From Bagarius yarrelli (Eukaryota > Chordata > Actinopteri > Siluriformes > Sisoridae), in contig VCAZ01000184.1 of NCBI GenBank assembly GCA_005784505.1, positions 124,001 to 188,000 on the forward strand: DNA of 64,000 bases, written 5' to 3'. The position numbers and the translations under genes are program-made. The notes below the pieces were generated by a model, which had not been told where the DNA came from, searched no databases, and saw only the letters and a list, made by a program, of their open reading frames with translations. This document shows positions 51,101 through 59,797 of this stretch, piece after piece; positions within the stretch are counted from its first letter, which is position 1, and every line of letters starts with the position of its first letter.

Positions 51101-51714
51101 AGGTTTTATAAAATATAACTATGAAGTATAAAATATGTAGTATAAACTAATAAATGACTATTCGTATATCACTTTTTACAATGGCCATTGTCTCAAAGCA
51201 GCTTTACATAATCAAAGATAATTATACAATGTGATTAAAACAGAAATCATTCCGTCCCTGATTGTCCCTGATGAGCAAGTCCAGGACGACGGTGGCAAAG
51301 AAAAACTCCCTGAGATATAAGATATATACATATCTAGAAAACACATTACATACACTAGAAAAGGTTTATACACAGGGATAACAGAAGAATTTATATAAAC
51401 TATATACAGATATTTGATAGAAGTATTAAAGTGTTCTTGTGACTCTCTGCTGTGCCAGTCCAATTTATAAAGATATTATTTTTGTAATTTTTAAATGTCT
51501 ATCAATAAACTGTTTTTGGCTAAAGAGTTTTTAATATTACTTACCCTTCCACTACCTACCATAATAAAAATATGTATGTTTTTTAAATATACAAAAATAG
51601 CCAAACATATATCTGCTAAAATATATTTCAAAGAACTTATATTTTTGTGATTCTATAAAGTTGGAAATGTATTTTCTTGACCCTGAGATATATGTTGAAT
51701 TATATTTTTGTTAT

Positions 51715-51774
<60 letters not shown>

Positions 51775-54646
51775 TTATAGATACAACATATACTTAAAAT
51801 ATATTTTAGGCAGGAAAAATCTTTTTTACCATATGGTTATATAATAATAATTCCAGATATCCTAATTGTACACTTTAGGGTTTTTGTTTCTTGTCTTATG
51901 TTAATATCATGTTCATGTTGTGGTTTCTTGTTAATGTACTGTCGGTTTTGTCATGTGATTTTCCTGTCCATGTGTCATGTTTCTAATTGTTTTCAGTTCT
52001 GTCATATCATGTGTCCCTCATTGTGTTTAGGTGGTTCTTGTTTGGTTGATTGATTTCCCGCTATTAGTTTGTGCATTTATTGCGCAAGCTTTGTTGCTTG
52101 TCCTATGTTACATGTCATGGTCCATATTCATGTTTTCAGGTTTGTGTTGCTTGTTCTTTGTTTTCCATATTTGTTTGTTTTGTTGTTTTTATTTATTTTG
52201 TGTTTACTTTTGATTTCTGTAATTAAAACTGCACTTGGATCCTACCTAACTCTATGATTCGTGACACTAATTAATAAAAGCTTATTTGTAGATTTTATAG
52301 CGTTTTTGCTAAAGTGTGTAATTAGATACATAAATATACTATAATTTTACCTTGTACTTCAATGGTGACTGGTTTTGAGTAAGCAATTCCAAAGCTGTTC
52401 CTAGCCACACATCGGTACTGTCCCGCATCCTCTTTCCGGATATTGTGAATTTTTAAGGCGCCGAAGTCTAAAATGGATATTCGGCTGTCGACCTAAAAGT
52501 CAGACCAAGTACAATATGTCAACATCATTAGTTTATTTTTGACTGGATAAACACACATCACATACACACCCTTACCTTTATCAGATCATCACCCTTCAGC
52601 CAGGAAACCTCAGGCTTGGGATATCCTAATGTTACACATGGCAACACTGCCTTGGACTCCAATAGTAATGTCACATCTGTAGGATGTCTCTTAATCTGGG
52701 GCCCTGAAAAGTACCAAAGTAGGTTTCAGGCTTAGTTTCGTACTAGGATTGTACTCTTTCCCACTTGTGAGTAATAATAAATAGAACACATTTAAGGTTT
52801 GAAAGCACATTCATATTTTTAATAGGATGTAATATTATATTGCTTATTTTAAATACTAATAGTCCATTCTACAAAGTTTAACACAACACCCGGTTTCTAT
52901 CAAGACTGGTTCCCTGCAGGACACAACAAACAAGTTTCATGTCTCAAAAGGAGACATTTATATTCTCTAATGATGTAGCTGAAGATGAGGAACTGTCAAA
53001 GCCAGAATTTCTACGCCAAGCTGGCAGGGCTTGTCACTAAACTAAAACATCTGTATTATAAAATAAATACATGCTTTAAAGCAAATAACATAACATAAAT
53101 ATCAGCACTGTCTGCAAAGGTCATGACTTTTGGATTAAAAAAAAAAAACATTTTTAAACATGTTTATTTAAAATATTAGCATGACAAGGCTCCTGTGCAC
53201 AAAGCCCATAGGTTCCATGAGGAAATGGTGTGTTCTCTTTAGTGAGTGTCTTGCAGAGAACCCTGATTCTGACTCAACCCCACTGAATACCTTTGGAATA
53301 AACTGGAGCACTAATTGCACCCCAGACCTCCTCAGCTAACATTAATGTTGGCTCTCATTAATGCTAATGTGGCTGAAAAGGGAAAATTCCAACAGTCGCT
53401 CCAAAAGTCTAGTGTAAATCCTTTCCAGAAGTATGCAGATTAATACGGTAGTTAGAGTGAGACTAAAACTGGATGACCAAAAACTTTGGCTGCATCTGGT
53501 CTGGTGTCCCAAAAAAACTTTTGTTTATATAGTGTATAACAAGACAGATACATCTCAGACAACTTACTCATCTTTAGCTGCAAAGCCCCACAGCTTTTTG
53601 CCGGTTCTCCAATCCCATTATCAGCGGTACAACAATATTCTCCACTATCTGTGTCTTTCACATTGGGAATGATCAACATCTGGCCATTTTCACGGATCAT
53701 ATACCGTGAGTCATAGTGTCTGTAATAAACAGAAAAGTTATTAGATTAAATCTTTTAGAAAGGTGTGGACTAATTTTAAAATATGTCATACTCACTTACC
53801 GTATAGGATAATTATTACGCATCCATGTTATATCCGCTAGAGGATGGGAGTCTACCTCACATATAAAAGTAGCATTATGATCCAGCAAGGCATCAACTGT
53901 CTCGAGCAAGGTGGTGATTTTGGGAGCTGAAAGAAAAAGAGAGACAGGAAAAAAATGGACAAAGATTAATTAGCTTAATAAACTGCAGAAGTAGCATTGC
54001 ATGTCTTTTGAGCCTTACTAGACCTGGTCAATGAACGGCAATAGATCTCAGTTAGTTTCCTCTTAATCAGGCTGTAAATGGAGGACAAATTTACAAGAAA
54101 TGTGATTAAAAATAGCTGCAGATGTTGTTGAACTTTTCAAACAACATAGTTCAATTTTGAACTGCTGATCTTTGCAACACTAAAGACTAATAACCTTGAA
54201 GGCCGGGCTCAAGGGAAATAAAACATGTTGTTAATTCCAATGACAAGGTACATAAATGACTGCTAGTGTCACTTTGAACGTATCTGTAAGCTCAAATAAA
54301 CTGGAACTGGAACAGAAAAGATTGTCTTGTTTCATCTGTTGAGTCTTCTGCTCTCACAGAGTTGTTTTTAGACAGCGTTTGGCCGCCTAAAAACTTTGCT
54401 GATTCAGCTGTTTTAGTCTATTGCTGTTAATTTTAACAAGAAAAATACCCCCAACAGAAATCAATACACCTTTACCTGTGGTGAATTGTGATCTTTTACT
54501 CAGGGCCTTTAATAAGCAACTGTAAACCACATCCATTCATCTTACACATCTCTGTTATAGCTTACCAGGCCCGGTTCTTGCCAACCATAGAAGGGTGGTC
54601 AGACAGATATCACAAGTGGGCAATTTTTGGGGGATGGCTCTAAACA

Positions 54647-54707
<61 letters not shown>

Positions 54708-54731
54708 AGATTCCATGGAACTACTTGATGT

Positions 54732-54787
<56 letters not shown>

Positions 54788-57700
54788 ACAGACCCCTACC
54801 CTCCTTCTTCAAACCTCTCACAATAGAGAAACCTCAAACTGCTTATATCAAATCACAAATCATACATAAGAAAATAAAAACGTTTTTGTATACCGCACTC
54901 TTTATTAAGTTTTGATTGGGTGGGCAAGACAGACATTTGGGTGGGGCTCTGCAGGGGTCTGCCCAGAGCCGGCCCAGCAAGTAACTATATAAAAATAATG
55001 TGCATGACTGACTTCACATGGAATCCGGAGCCTTGGTGTTTTAGAGTTGCACTGTTAAAGCTTTTGAGAGTGTTGAAGCCAAAATAATTCCATGACCTTT
55101 ACTCATATTAAAAAGTAAACACGGTCAGCAGAATTATTTGTTGTGGTCTGTGCTAGCTGTTAGCCGATCATGGTGCTCATTGTCTCAATCTTGGAAAAAG
55201 GACACAAAACCTTTGCTGGACTTAGCTGGTGCATCTAGTTTTGGTTTATGTTTTTTCCTCACTTATTTCTCTTGGTTTGCAAAAGTGGCGCTTGAAAAAT
55301 GATCAGCAACAATATAGTGTAGTGTTGCCAGATGTGGCTGATGGCTAAAAATTCTGTCGCGAATACTTGTTACAAATTAGACGTCTTTCAACTAAAGGCT
55401 AGTCCTGTAGTGCAGCCCCCGACCCTTTTAATGTGGTATATTCCAGTTTCAACCATTTACACAATATTTTTTTTTATTGATCTTCACCCAAAAAGAGAAA
55501 TGGGAAAATGTTTAATCAGCAGCACAAACTAACAATGTTTCAACATCATAATTTCTTTTGTGTGTTTTATTTCAGCTCGTTTATCATTTAGTGGCTAGTC
55601 TATATATTAATATGTCAGTAAGAAGTTATAAAGGTTCATCAGATGTTGCAAACTATTCAGAGGGTTCATGTGGTGTGCAGTTTCCAACACTTTAGACATG
55701 CTGACAGATAGTATCCTGATGCCATTCACTAACTGTGAATTCACCCTTAATAGTGTTGTTATAATAGGATAGTATGCTTAAAATATTGATATGTAGCTTT
55801 GTTTAGATACATATCTACTGGGAACCTGCATAGACAATATTATTTGGTGTTCATTGCAGCTTTTATCAAACATTAACATGGGTGCATAGGCTAAGCTTAG
55901 AATATTTTTAACATTTGCATTGTTTTTAGATATTGTCTTCACATGACCTCAGCCATGGGTGTGTTTGTCCTGCCTTGGTCACGTCTTGACTGTCAGACTG
56001 CATTGGCTACAATTTTGTCTTAATTCCACCTAAGACGTTTACCCAACACTACTAAAAGTACAATGAAAGTACTGGGTACCTGGCCACCATTTCTTTTTTT
56101 TTGCTTCTGCAACAGCGTTCCCTCTTCTGGGAAGGCTTTACAGTCAAAAAGAGGGATTAGGAATAAGCTCAATAAAGATTCTATAATGAAGTGAATGTAT
56201 GACGCCTAGCATGTGATGCCCAAGCTATTTCTAGGGTCTCTCTAGATTGAAAACAGAGACAACAGGAGAAGACTCAATCAGAAAGACAATGGAAAAGGAC
56301 AGTTTTCTAGTACAATCTTTTGTGTCATATCCATTTAAGGCACTGTTTAAGAAACTTTGGACTCTGAATGTGTATTGGAACAATAGCAAACTTTGACACG
56401 AATCAATTTGAATCAGTCAGATATTAAATACAATAAAGACGACTCTACTCGAAATCAATTACATTTCCTATAACTGTATAATGAATAAATATTTGCATTA
56501 CTTAAATAATTAACTTAAGTTCATCAGAAAGGAATGATGTAAGTTGGAACCAATATGGATGATTTCAAATCAGAGATATTCAAAATGACTGCATTAGAAA
56601 AAAATATGACTCCTTGAGTAATCAGCTGGGATCAGTATAACCGTGAGGAAATTCAACATGAGTCAAATCAATATGACTCCATAACGAATTAACACGTCAA
56701 TCAGAAATCAATAAAATCTATTTTTGTTTAAATCAAATCAGAGTGATCAATTTCACTTCATAAAGAATTAGCACTAAGGGATCAACAAGTATCCATAAGA
56801 AACTTCATGAGGAACCAGTGAAAATCAGCTGGACTCAATATGAATAAAAAAAGAATTGATAAAAATTACAATCTTAATTTCATTAAACATACTTACGTAC
56901 TGTAAGTAGGCAACACTTACACAACCCTACTAAATGCAGGTGTAGCTAAAATTCCATTTTCATTAGCCAACATAAATTTCTCTCAAATTTCACGTTCTTT
57001 ATGGTCAATTTATTTCATCCAGTTCAAGTCCCTGCACAGCATGTAAGTCAATCCATCAACAGGTTCAGCCAGCGACTCAGTAATTTACACCATGACTCTG
57101 CAAACTCAACTCGTTCCCCACTTAGTTTTGACACATGGAAATATTAGCACTGGCTGACTGCTACGATCCTGGATCTGGATCTCAACCTGGCAGTAAGCTG
57201 ATGTTTGAATCAGCGGATATATCACCTCTTCCTTACACTGTTCCAGAACATTGAAAGAAAAGTCTTAGCCAAAGCCTTACTTCATGCAGTCTTTACACAA
57301 GACATAAACATTTTTTTTTACAATTTTAAGCATGTCAGATGTTTAGTAGAGAAACAAACTAAACTACAAACCAGTGGTCACTCAGATACCAACACTGATC
57401 TCAGAGAACGCTCTTGCCTCCATCACATCATTTGTTCTGTAGTGACCTGGCTGTCCTGATCACTGTGGCCAAGCTGGATGCCCTTTCCTTTAAAGTGGAT
57501 GAGTGATCATTGATTGATTTACTCTTCATTGATGTGACAGTTTTACTGCAGGGATTTCAGTCGGTGTCAAATTTATGCTCAATAATGTTAACCAATGTTA
57601 ACCCTAACCCTAGATGTTCATTAATAGCCTACTGAGTACACAATAGTCAGACATTTGTAGAAGCGTCCTTAGACACTTTATAGGCTTATCTAATTATTGT

Positions 57701-57893
57701 ATTATTAAGTATTAAAAGCACACACATTTATATATTATATATACATGTATCTTAGGTTTAAATCTATATAATAAGTATATCTATATAATTATCTGTCTAT
57801 ATGCATATATCTATATATATAGATATATGTACAAACATATATATGTGTGTGTGTTTGTGTGTGTGTACATCTATATCTCTCTATCTATCTATC

Positions 57894-57930
<37 letters not shown>

Positions 57931-59797
57931 TATATGTACAAACATATATATGTGTGTGTGTTTGTGTGTGTGTCTTAAGTTTAAAATTATGATTAGCTCT
58001 AAAGCCATTAGCTCTAAAGCTTTCTGGTCAGCTGGTGGATCTGGATGGTGATCTCCTTAGGCCCTCTACTAAACTCCTCAATCTTGGCATTGTTATTGAT
58101 TCCACCCTTTTTATTTAATGATCACATTGGTAAAGTGGTTAAGACGGCTTTTGTCCACCTACCTAATATATCTTGTATCTGAAACTCTCTCAGTCAGCAA
58201 GATGTTGAAACTGTTATACAGGCCTTTGTCACTTCTCATCTAGATTACTGTAATTCACTTCGTTATGGCCTGTCAGCTAATTCTATCAAACGACTACAAT
58301 ATGTTTAAACCTTTGCAGCTTGCTTGATCACCGACAAAAGAAGGACTGACCACATTACCCTTATCCTCTATCACCTTCACTGGCTTCCGGTTTCTTTGCG
58401 CATACACATCAACTTATGTGACAACTCTCACTTATGAAGCTCTCCATAATCTTAGTCCAGCAAATCTATCTGTCTTTCTTCTGCCTTATCTTCCTGTCTG
58501 TTTCTTTAAATCCTAGTGAGGGATTGTTAGTCACCCCTAAGTTTTGTTTGGTGACTACGAGAGCGGCAGTGTTGCGGCCGCCAGATTGTGAAATGCTTTT
58601 TCCCAAAACATTCGAGAAGCATTCTTTCCTTCCCTCATTCAAAAACCTCTTAAAAACACATTTTTTTCGCATAGTATTTCGCTTCTGTTCTTAGTCTGTA
58701 AATTTTACCCTGTTATGTATGTTTATCCATCTGTATATTTCTCTCAGCTCTTGTATATTCTGTTTATGTGTATTAATTAATTGATTTTTTGTTTTTAAAC
58801 CTAATATGAAAAGCAAAATTGGATGTTGGAAAGGTGCTATATAAATAAAAATGTATTATTTATTTATTTATTCATTCATTCATTCATTCATTTGTTTATT
58901 TGTTGTTTGTTGTTTGTTTATTATTATTATTATTATTATTATTGTTATATGTAGACAATTTAAATACAACAAAAAATTTTACACATTACTGTAAACAAAA
59001 ATTGGAAATTATCAGTGGCAAAGTATATAAAATCCCTCGAGAGCTTTAATCCAAATCCAAAATATATTAATAATAATAATAATAACAATAATATCATAAA
59101 TTAATAATAATAATATAATAAATTAACATAATAACCTAAAAAACCTAAAAAAGACATTTTCTCACTTTCTTTAAATCTTCTCATCTCATTTCTTTATTTT
59201 ATAAGTCAAATTTCTCGACCTGATTTTTTAAACAAAAATATTTTCATCCATTTCTATCCATACCCTAGCACTGATCCCTAAAAAATAAAAGTTGAATAAA
59301 TAAAATCCTGTTATTATTTTCAACGCATTCCATTGCACAAAGGCTTAGCGTTAGCTTTGTGATCCGTTTCCTCTAAATAATTTATAGTAAACATGGAACG
59401 AGATTAAATATAAGCTCACGACTTTAATATTTGCATGTTATATCAATTCACTAGATGTTATTCATAGTCATGAAATTATTACATCCACAGTAGCAGTAGC
59501 ATTTATATTAAGGTGTGAATGCCGGACAGGGTCATAACTTCAACACCGAGTGTTGGCTTCTTCTCATTCTGCTCATGAGCTAATCAGAGAACAGTTATTT
59601 AATAGTTTATATAACTAATATAATAACAATACATATATTGCCAGATAGAAAAGGATTTTTTTTTAATAAGTTTTAGTCACTGTGGAGTTCAGCTGTAAAA
59701 CAAAGCGGCTTGACTTACCTCTCTGTACTCCGTTGATCAGTCTGAGATGCAACAGCAGAAAGATCTGCAGCACTGGAATGTTTTTGCGAAGCTTCAT
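32775..59797 (-). CDS. musk: musk, muscle-specific receptor tyrosine kinase (17 coding exons)
   Basis: Complement join: 59719-59797, 53800-53926, 53568-53719, 52576-52703, 52351-52492, 50625-50749, 45549-45708, 44630-44636, 42760-43023, 41322-41494, 40952-40975, 39118-39206, 38124-38283, 37122-37308, 36509-36700, 33803-33951, 32775-33460. The total is 2844 nt, 947 aa, one open frame with GT-AG at every junction. MuSK is the agrin/LRP4-activated kinase that organises the postsynaptic neuromuscular junction. Domains: signal peptide 1-23, Ig1 28-119, Ig2 120-209, Ig3 210-304, frizzled-like CRD 307-452, kringle 461-543, TM about 572-594, juxtamembrane NPMY (Y631, the Dok-7 docking type), kinase about 650-935 with GEGAFG loop, K686, HRDLATRN (D803), DFG (D821) and activation-loop Y829, Y833, Y834. 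It is longer than human MuSK (869 aa) mainly because of the kringle, which mammals lack and fish, frog and bird keep. Confidence 0.96.
33803..33951 (-). CDS. musk: musk exon 16, kinase N-lobe
   Basis: Acceptor TGTGTAG, donor TTAG|GTACGT, 149 nt, phase 2 to 1. It encodes RAPGLLPHEVFTMVAVKMLK with the ATP-binding Lys of VAVK (K686), and FQREAALMAEFDHPN, which carries the alpha-C Glu. Confidence 0.96.
34236..34420 (-). mobile_element. SINE, divergent
   Basis: Minus copy: tacagcatttggcagacaac, ggtaacttggtggtgcagcg, taaccaccgagttaccattt. musk intron 15. Confidence 0.75.
35240..35460 (+). mobile_element. LINE 3' end
   Basis: Ends ctgcacaatgacaataaagt with a taaatctaatctaatc tail, and has the upstream tattacactgctatttattg block common to truncated teleost LINE ends. 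No coding sequence. It lies in musk intron 15. Confidence 0.55.
36509..36700 (-). CDS. musk: musk exon 15, juxtamembrane and kinase start
   Basis: 192 nt, phase 2 to 2. It encodes AMEVPTLTALPSELLLDRLH, NPMYQR (the NPXY Tyr used for Dok-7 docking in MuSK), then IEYVRDIGEGAFGRVFQAR, the glycine-rich ATP loop. The acceptor is a CAGCAG tandem: the downstream AG gives this boundary, the upstream AG adds three bases (36703) and one residue. Both keep the frame. Confidence 0.95.
37122..37308 (-). CDS. musk: musk exon 14, transmembrane segment
   Basis: 187 nt, phase 1 to 2, acceptor TTCTCAG, donor AAAAG|GTGTGA. It has a Pro/Ser-rich stalk ending PGYYM, a hydrophobic stretch SVVIFIMAGFAGVAFFTIIL, then the basic stop-transfer KRRKRWKRRKR. 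Confidence 0.92.
37735..37965 (-). mobile_element. Second tRNA-headed repeat, minus copy
   Basis: gggcaatttagaattaccaa, catacatgtttttggactgt, gggagaacatgcaaacttca and gaatcgaacccgtgacc through ctaaccactaagccac. musk intron 13. Confidence 0.75.
38124..38283 (-). CDS. musk: musk exon 13, kringle second part
   Basis: 160 nt, phase 0 to 1. It begins DPHPHRLSVD, then ENYCRNPGGESDRPWCYSTN, WEYCQVLKC: the canonical NYCRNP..PWCYT..WEYC kringle signature. Donor GAAG|GTAAAA. Confidence 0.96.
39118..39206 (-). CDS. musk: musk exon 12, kringle first part
   Basis: 89 nt, phase 1 to 0. It encodes TTCYNDRGRFYQGNHNVT.. and GVACQRWDQQ: the opening Cys, the YxG..N..T pattern and the CQxW motif of a kringle fold. 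Donor CAG|GTAATT. Confidence 0.94.
39762..39975 (+). mobile_element. SINE
   Basis: ggaaatggtagctcagtggt, tgggggttcgatttccagca, ggctctggataagggtgtct, then (aatgt)n. Nested in the Tc1-like remnant of musk intron 11. Confidence 0.85.
40225..40350 (+). mobile_element. LINE ORF2 fragment
   Basis: The frame reads PSHWLPVTFRIDFKEVLLVYK then LNGMPL, the same post-RT motif (HWLPVxxRIxFK) as the copy at 58370. It is a short L2/CR1-like fragment in musk intron 11. Confidence 0.6.
40596..40868 (+). mobile_element. LINE 3' end (5'-truncated)
   Basis: Contains ctgaccctggtttctcccaa, ccttgctgctgttggggact and the 3' block ctgtaaagctgctttgacac, gaaaagtgctatagaaataa, a widespread teleost L2-type 3' terminus. 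No coding sequence. Confidence 0.65.
40952..40975 (-). CDS. musk: musk exon 11, 24-nt phase-symmetric exon
   Basis: 24 bases between acceptor TTCCTAACAG and donor ACAA|GTACGT encode EMKKDQIT and begin and end in phase 1. Skipping it would keep the frame, so it is a likely cassette exon in the CRD-kringle linker. It sits beside the end of a Tc1-like repeat (40901-40925). Confidence 0.75.
41322..41494 (-). CDS. musk: musk exon 10, frizzled-like CRD part 2
   Basis: Acceptor GTCATAG, donor GTAG|GTAAGA, 173 nt, phase 2 to 1. It encodes EHCLAVKELYCYKEWHLMEE with the last CRD cysteines, then a variable linker with DC and SC pairs ending AVAFV. Confidence 0.94.
41582..41755 (+). mobile_element. SINE
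   Basis: aaaagtggtagctcagtggt, gtgggtttgattcccagcgc, taagcaaggcccttaaaccc and aagggcgtctgacaaat. musk intron 9. Confidence 0.85.
42003..42160 (+). mobile_element. SINE, internally deleted
   Basis: gtgggaagtggtggctcagt, gttgattcccatcaccacga, gcccctgagcagagccctta, gaataagggcgtctgccgaa. The segment before the B box is shortened. Confidence 0.8.
42760..43023 (-). CDS. musk: musk exon 9, frizzled-like CRD part 1
   Basis: 264 nt, phase 2 to 2, acceptor TTTTCCCAG, donor GCAG|GTACAC. It encodes LYKGSSGYCSMYRGEVC.. with the CRD cysteines GYC, EVC, SLCQP, LLCHAAFLDC and PVCR. An NSS sequon is present. In Wnt-binding CRDs these cysteines form the conserved disulfide set. Confidence 0.95.
43461..43545 (-). 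mobile_element. SINE head fragment
   Basis: tgctgggaatcgaaccctga and caccttaaccactgtgctac are the B and A box complements; the tail is absent. musk intron 8. Confidence 0.7.
43765..43875 (+). mobile_element. Tc1-like element internal fragment
   Basis: ggtcagggatctgtgcagaa and ctttgtgcacaggggcattg followed by catgctggaacagtgttcg match the interior of the Tc1-related family at 6250 and 30105. Ends are missing. Confidence 0.55.
44630..44636 (-). CDS. musk: musk exon 8, 7-nt microexon
   Basis: The seven bases AATGGAG lie between a pyrimidine-rich acceptor ending CCCATAG and a strong donor GTAAGA. Seven bases are 1 mod 3, exactly what is needed to turn phase 1 (exon 7) into phase 2 (exon 9). The joined codons read G-AA TGG AG-G, E-W-R, and human MuSK has EW at this linker position. 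No other candidate with acceptor, donor and fitting phase was noticed between 43024 and 45548. Confidence 0.8.
44792..44837. repeat. (TG)n microsatellite
   Basis: About 46 bp with one TATG break, in musk intron 7 about 155 bp upstream (gene sense) of the microexon. Confidence 0.93.
45209..45236. repeat. (CA)n microsatellite
   Basis: 28 bp in musk intron 7; it lies opposite in sense to the (TG)n 370 bp away. Confidence 0.92.
45549..45708 (-). CDS. musk: musk exon 7, Ig3 second half
   Basis: 160 nt, phase 0 to 1. It encodes ITGASVEETLVGEVIV.. followed by KPALYTCQATNQH and KATAKITVS; spacing of the Ig Cys matches human Ig3. The donor is TCAG|GTGGGC. It ends in phase 1, which cannot join directly to the frizzled exon (phase 2) without a frameshift. 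Confidence 0.94.
45741..46085 (-). mobile_element. Two adjacent SINE copies
   Basis: Copy one (45741-45910) begins acatctacagcatttagcag, copy two (about 45930-46085) begins atggcatttggcagacgccc; both are minus and the same family. They start only about 30 bp upstream of musk exon 7. Confidence 0.8.
46350..46828. mobile_element. hAT-like non-autonomous element
   Basis: It starts CAGGGCTCCCCAAAC and ends GTTTGGAAACCCTG, imperfect inverted repeats with the CAGGG termini of hAT elements. Flanking octamers tcttaaat (46342-46349) and atttaaat (46829-46836) match at 6 of 8 positions, as expected for a decayed 8-bp target duplication. No transposase frame; 479 bp, inside musk intron 6. Confidence 0.6.
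46837..47954. other. musk intron 6, nothing recognised
   Basis: No exon, repeat or RNA gene identified. Confidence 0.5.
47955..48150 (+). mobile_element. SINE
   Basis: gggaagcggtagcgcagtgg, cagagttcgattcccggcac, gtcgctctagataagagcgt and ctaccaaatgctgtaaatgt, running into an (AT)n tract. musk intron 6. Confidence 0.85.
48149..48178. repeat. (AT)n microsatellite
   Basis: 30 bp directly at the 3' end of a SINE, probably grown from its tail. Confidence 0.92.
48700..48830 (+). mobile_element. Second tRNA-headed repeat, middle fragment
   Basis: gtgggtttactccgggttct, cagtccaaaaacatgtatgt and tctaaattgcccataggagt match the body of the copy at 27285. musk intron 6. Confidence 0.65.
49343..49890 (-). 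mobile_element. Cluster of three SINE fragments
   Basis: Three minus pieces: 49343-49460 (gggttaagggccttgctcag), 49655-49770 (ggtcttgctcagggacggta, gggaatcaaaccccgatatc) and 49825-49895 (gggcccagcagtggcatctt, aattgaaccctgatctttca). musk intron 6. Confidence 0.7.
50625..50749 (-). CDS. musk: musk exon 6, Ig3 first half
   Basis: Acceptor TTTTTTCAG, donor ACA|GTAAGT, 125 nt, phase 1 to 0. It encodes APAKILKVPKERKVQIGTEV.. with ALECNATGNP and SITWLENGNT. An NAT sequon sits directly after the Ig Cys. Confidence 0.94.
51160..51305 (-). mobile_element. LINE 3' end, minus orientation
   Basis: atatcactttttacaatggccattgtctcaaagcagctttac.. and gcaaagaaaaactccctgag are the complement of the L2-type 3' terminus (AAAGCTGCTTTGxGACAATG, CAGGGAGTTTTTC). 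It lies in musk intron 5. Confidence 0.65.
51717..51768. repeat. (AT)n microsatellite
   Basis: About 52 bp of AT in musk intron 5. Confidence 0.93.
51875..52265 (+). repeat. Dispersed repeat, same family as 13445-13755
   Basis: T/G-rich sequence with tcatgttcatgttgtggttt, cctgtccatgtgtcatg and the end aattaaaactgcacttggat plus attcgtgacac. Its open frames are low-complexity Phe/Cys-rich and not credible. musk intron 5. Confidence 0.5.
52351..52492 (-). CDS. musk: musk exon 5, Ig2 second half
   Basis: 142 nt, phase 0 to 1. It encodes VDSRISILDFGALKIHNI, then the EDAGQYRCVARNSFG motif of an Ig F-strand, and ends TIEVQ before the donor CAAG|GTAAAA. It is separated from exon 4 by an 83-bp intron, the shortest in the gene. 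Confidence 0.95.
52576..52703 (-). CDS. musk: musk exon 4, Ig2 first half
   Basis: Acceptor TTTTCAG, donor AAAG|GTAAGG, 128 nt, phase 1 to 0. It encodes RPQIKRHPTDVT..VLPCVTLGYP and EVSWLKGDDLIK, with the first Cys and core Trp of an I-set Ig domain. Confidence 0.94.
53221..53545 (+). mobile_element. Tc1-like element fragment beside musk exon 3
   Basis: actcaaccccactgaatacc, tttggaataaactggagcac and caccccagacctcctcagct are the right-hand interior block of the Tc1-related family also seen at 40372. It lies in musk intron 3 and reaches to within about 25 bp of exon 3. Confidence 0.55.
53568..53719 (-). CDS. musk: musk exon 3, Ig1 second half
   Basis: 152 nt, phase 2 to 1. It encodes RHYDSRYMIRENGQ.., the second Ig Cys region DSGEYCCTADNG and the SCGALQLKM end. 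The extra Cys pair (second Cys of CC, and SCGAL) typical of MuSK Ig1 is present. Confidence 0.96.
53800..53926 (-). CDS. musk: musk exon 2, Ig1 first half
   Basis: Acceptor TTTCAG, donor ACG|GTAAGTG, 127 nt, phase 1 to 2. It encodes APKITTLLETVDALLDHNAT.. with the first Ig Cys (FICEVDS) and the core Trp (ITWMRN), and an NAT sequon. Confidence 0.94.
54647..54786. repeat. (ATCT)n and (AGAT)n facing each other
   Basis: 61 bp of ATCT (54647-54707), a 25-bp spacer, then 54 bp of the complementary TAGA (54733-54786). The two tracts can pair over about 54 bp as a hairpin. musk intron 1. Confidence 0.93.
54790..57780. other. musk intron 1, nothing recognised
   Basis: About 3 kb without a named repeat or exon. 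Short open frames carry no motif. Regulatory elements of musk could lie here, but none can be shown. Confidence 0.5.
57814..57973. repeat. Tandem duplication of an AT/GT-rich unit
   Basis: agatatatgtacaaacatat followed by atatgtgtgtgtgtttgtgt occurs at 57821 and again about 107 bp later (57928), separated by (CTAT)n and (AT)n runs. Confidence 0.85.
58040..58870 (+). mobile_element. L2/CR1-type LINE, ORF2 C-terminal fragment and 3' end
   Basis: Broken plus-strand frames read AFVTSHLDYCNSLRYGLSAN, then LYHLHWLPVSLRIH, TYEALHNLSPANLSVFLLPY and a C-terminal LVTTRAAVLRPPDCEMLFPK, the region after reverse transcriptase in L2/CR1-clade LINEs. It ends at tggaaaggtgctatataaat and an (attt/attc)n tail. 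Frameshifts and stops show it is dead and 5'-truncated, in musk intron 1. Confidence 0.8.
59719..59797 (-). CDS. musk: musk exon 1, start and signal peptide
   Basis: ATG at 59797-59795. It encodes MKLRKNIPVLQIFLLLHLR.., a basic n-region and Leu-rich h-region typical of a signal peptide with likely cleavage near residue 23. The donor is AGAG|GTAAGT; 79 nt, ends in phase 1. In the same position human MuSK has a similar NIP-containing signal peptide. The next 5.8 kb is intron 1. Confidence 0.88.

Noticed and set aside
51875..52257. Cys/Phe-rich plus frames of 60-62 codons
   Set aside because: They lie within a T-rich dispersed repeat and are overlapping low-complexity translations.
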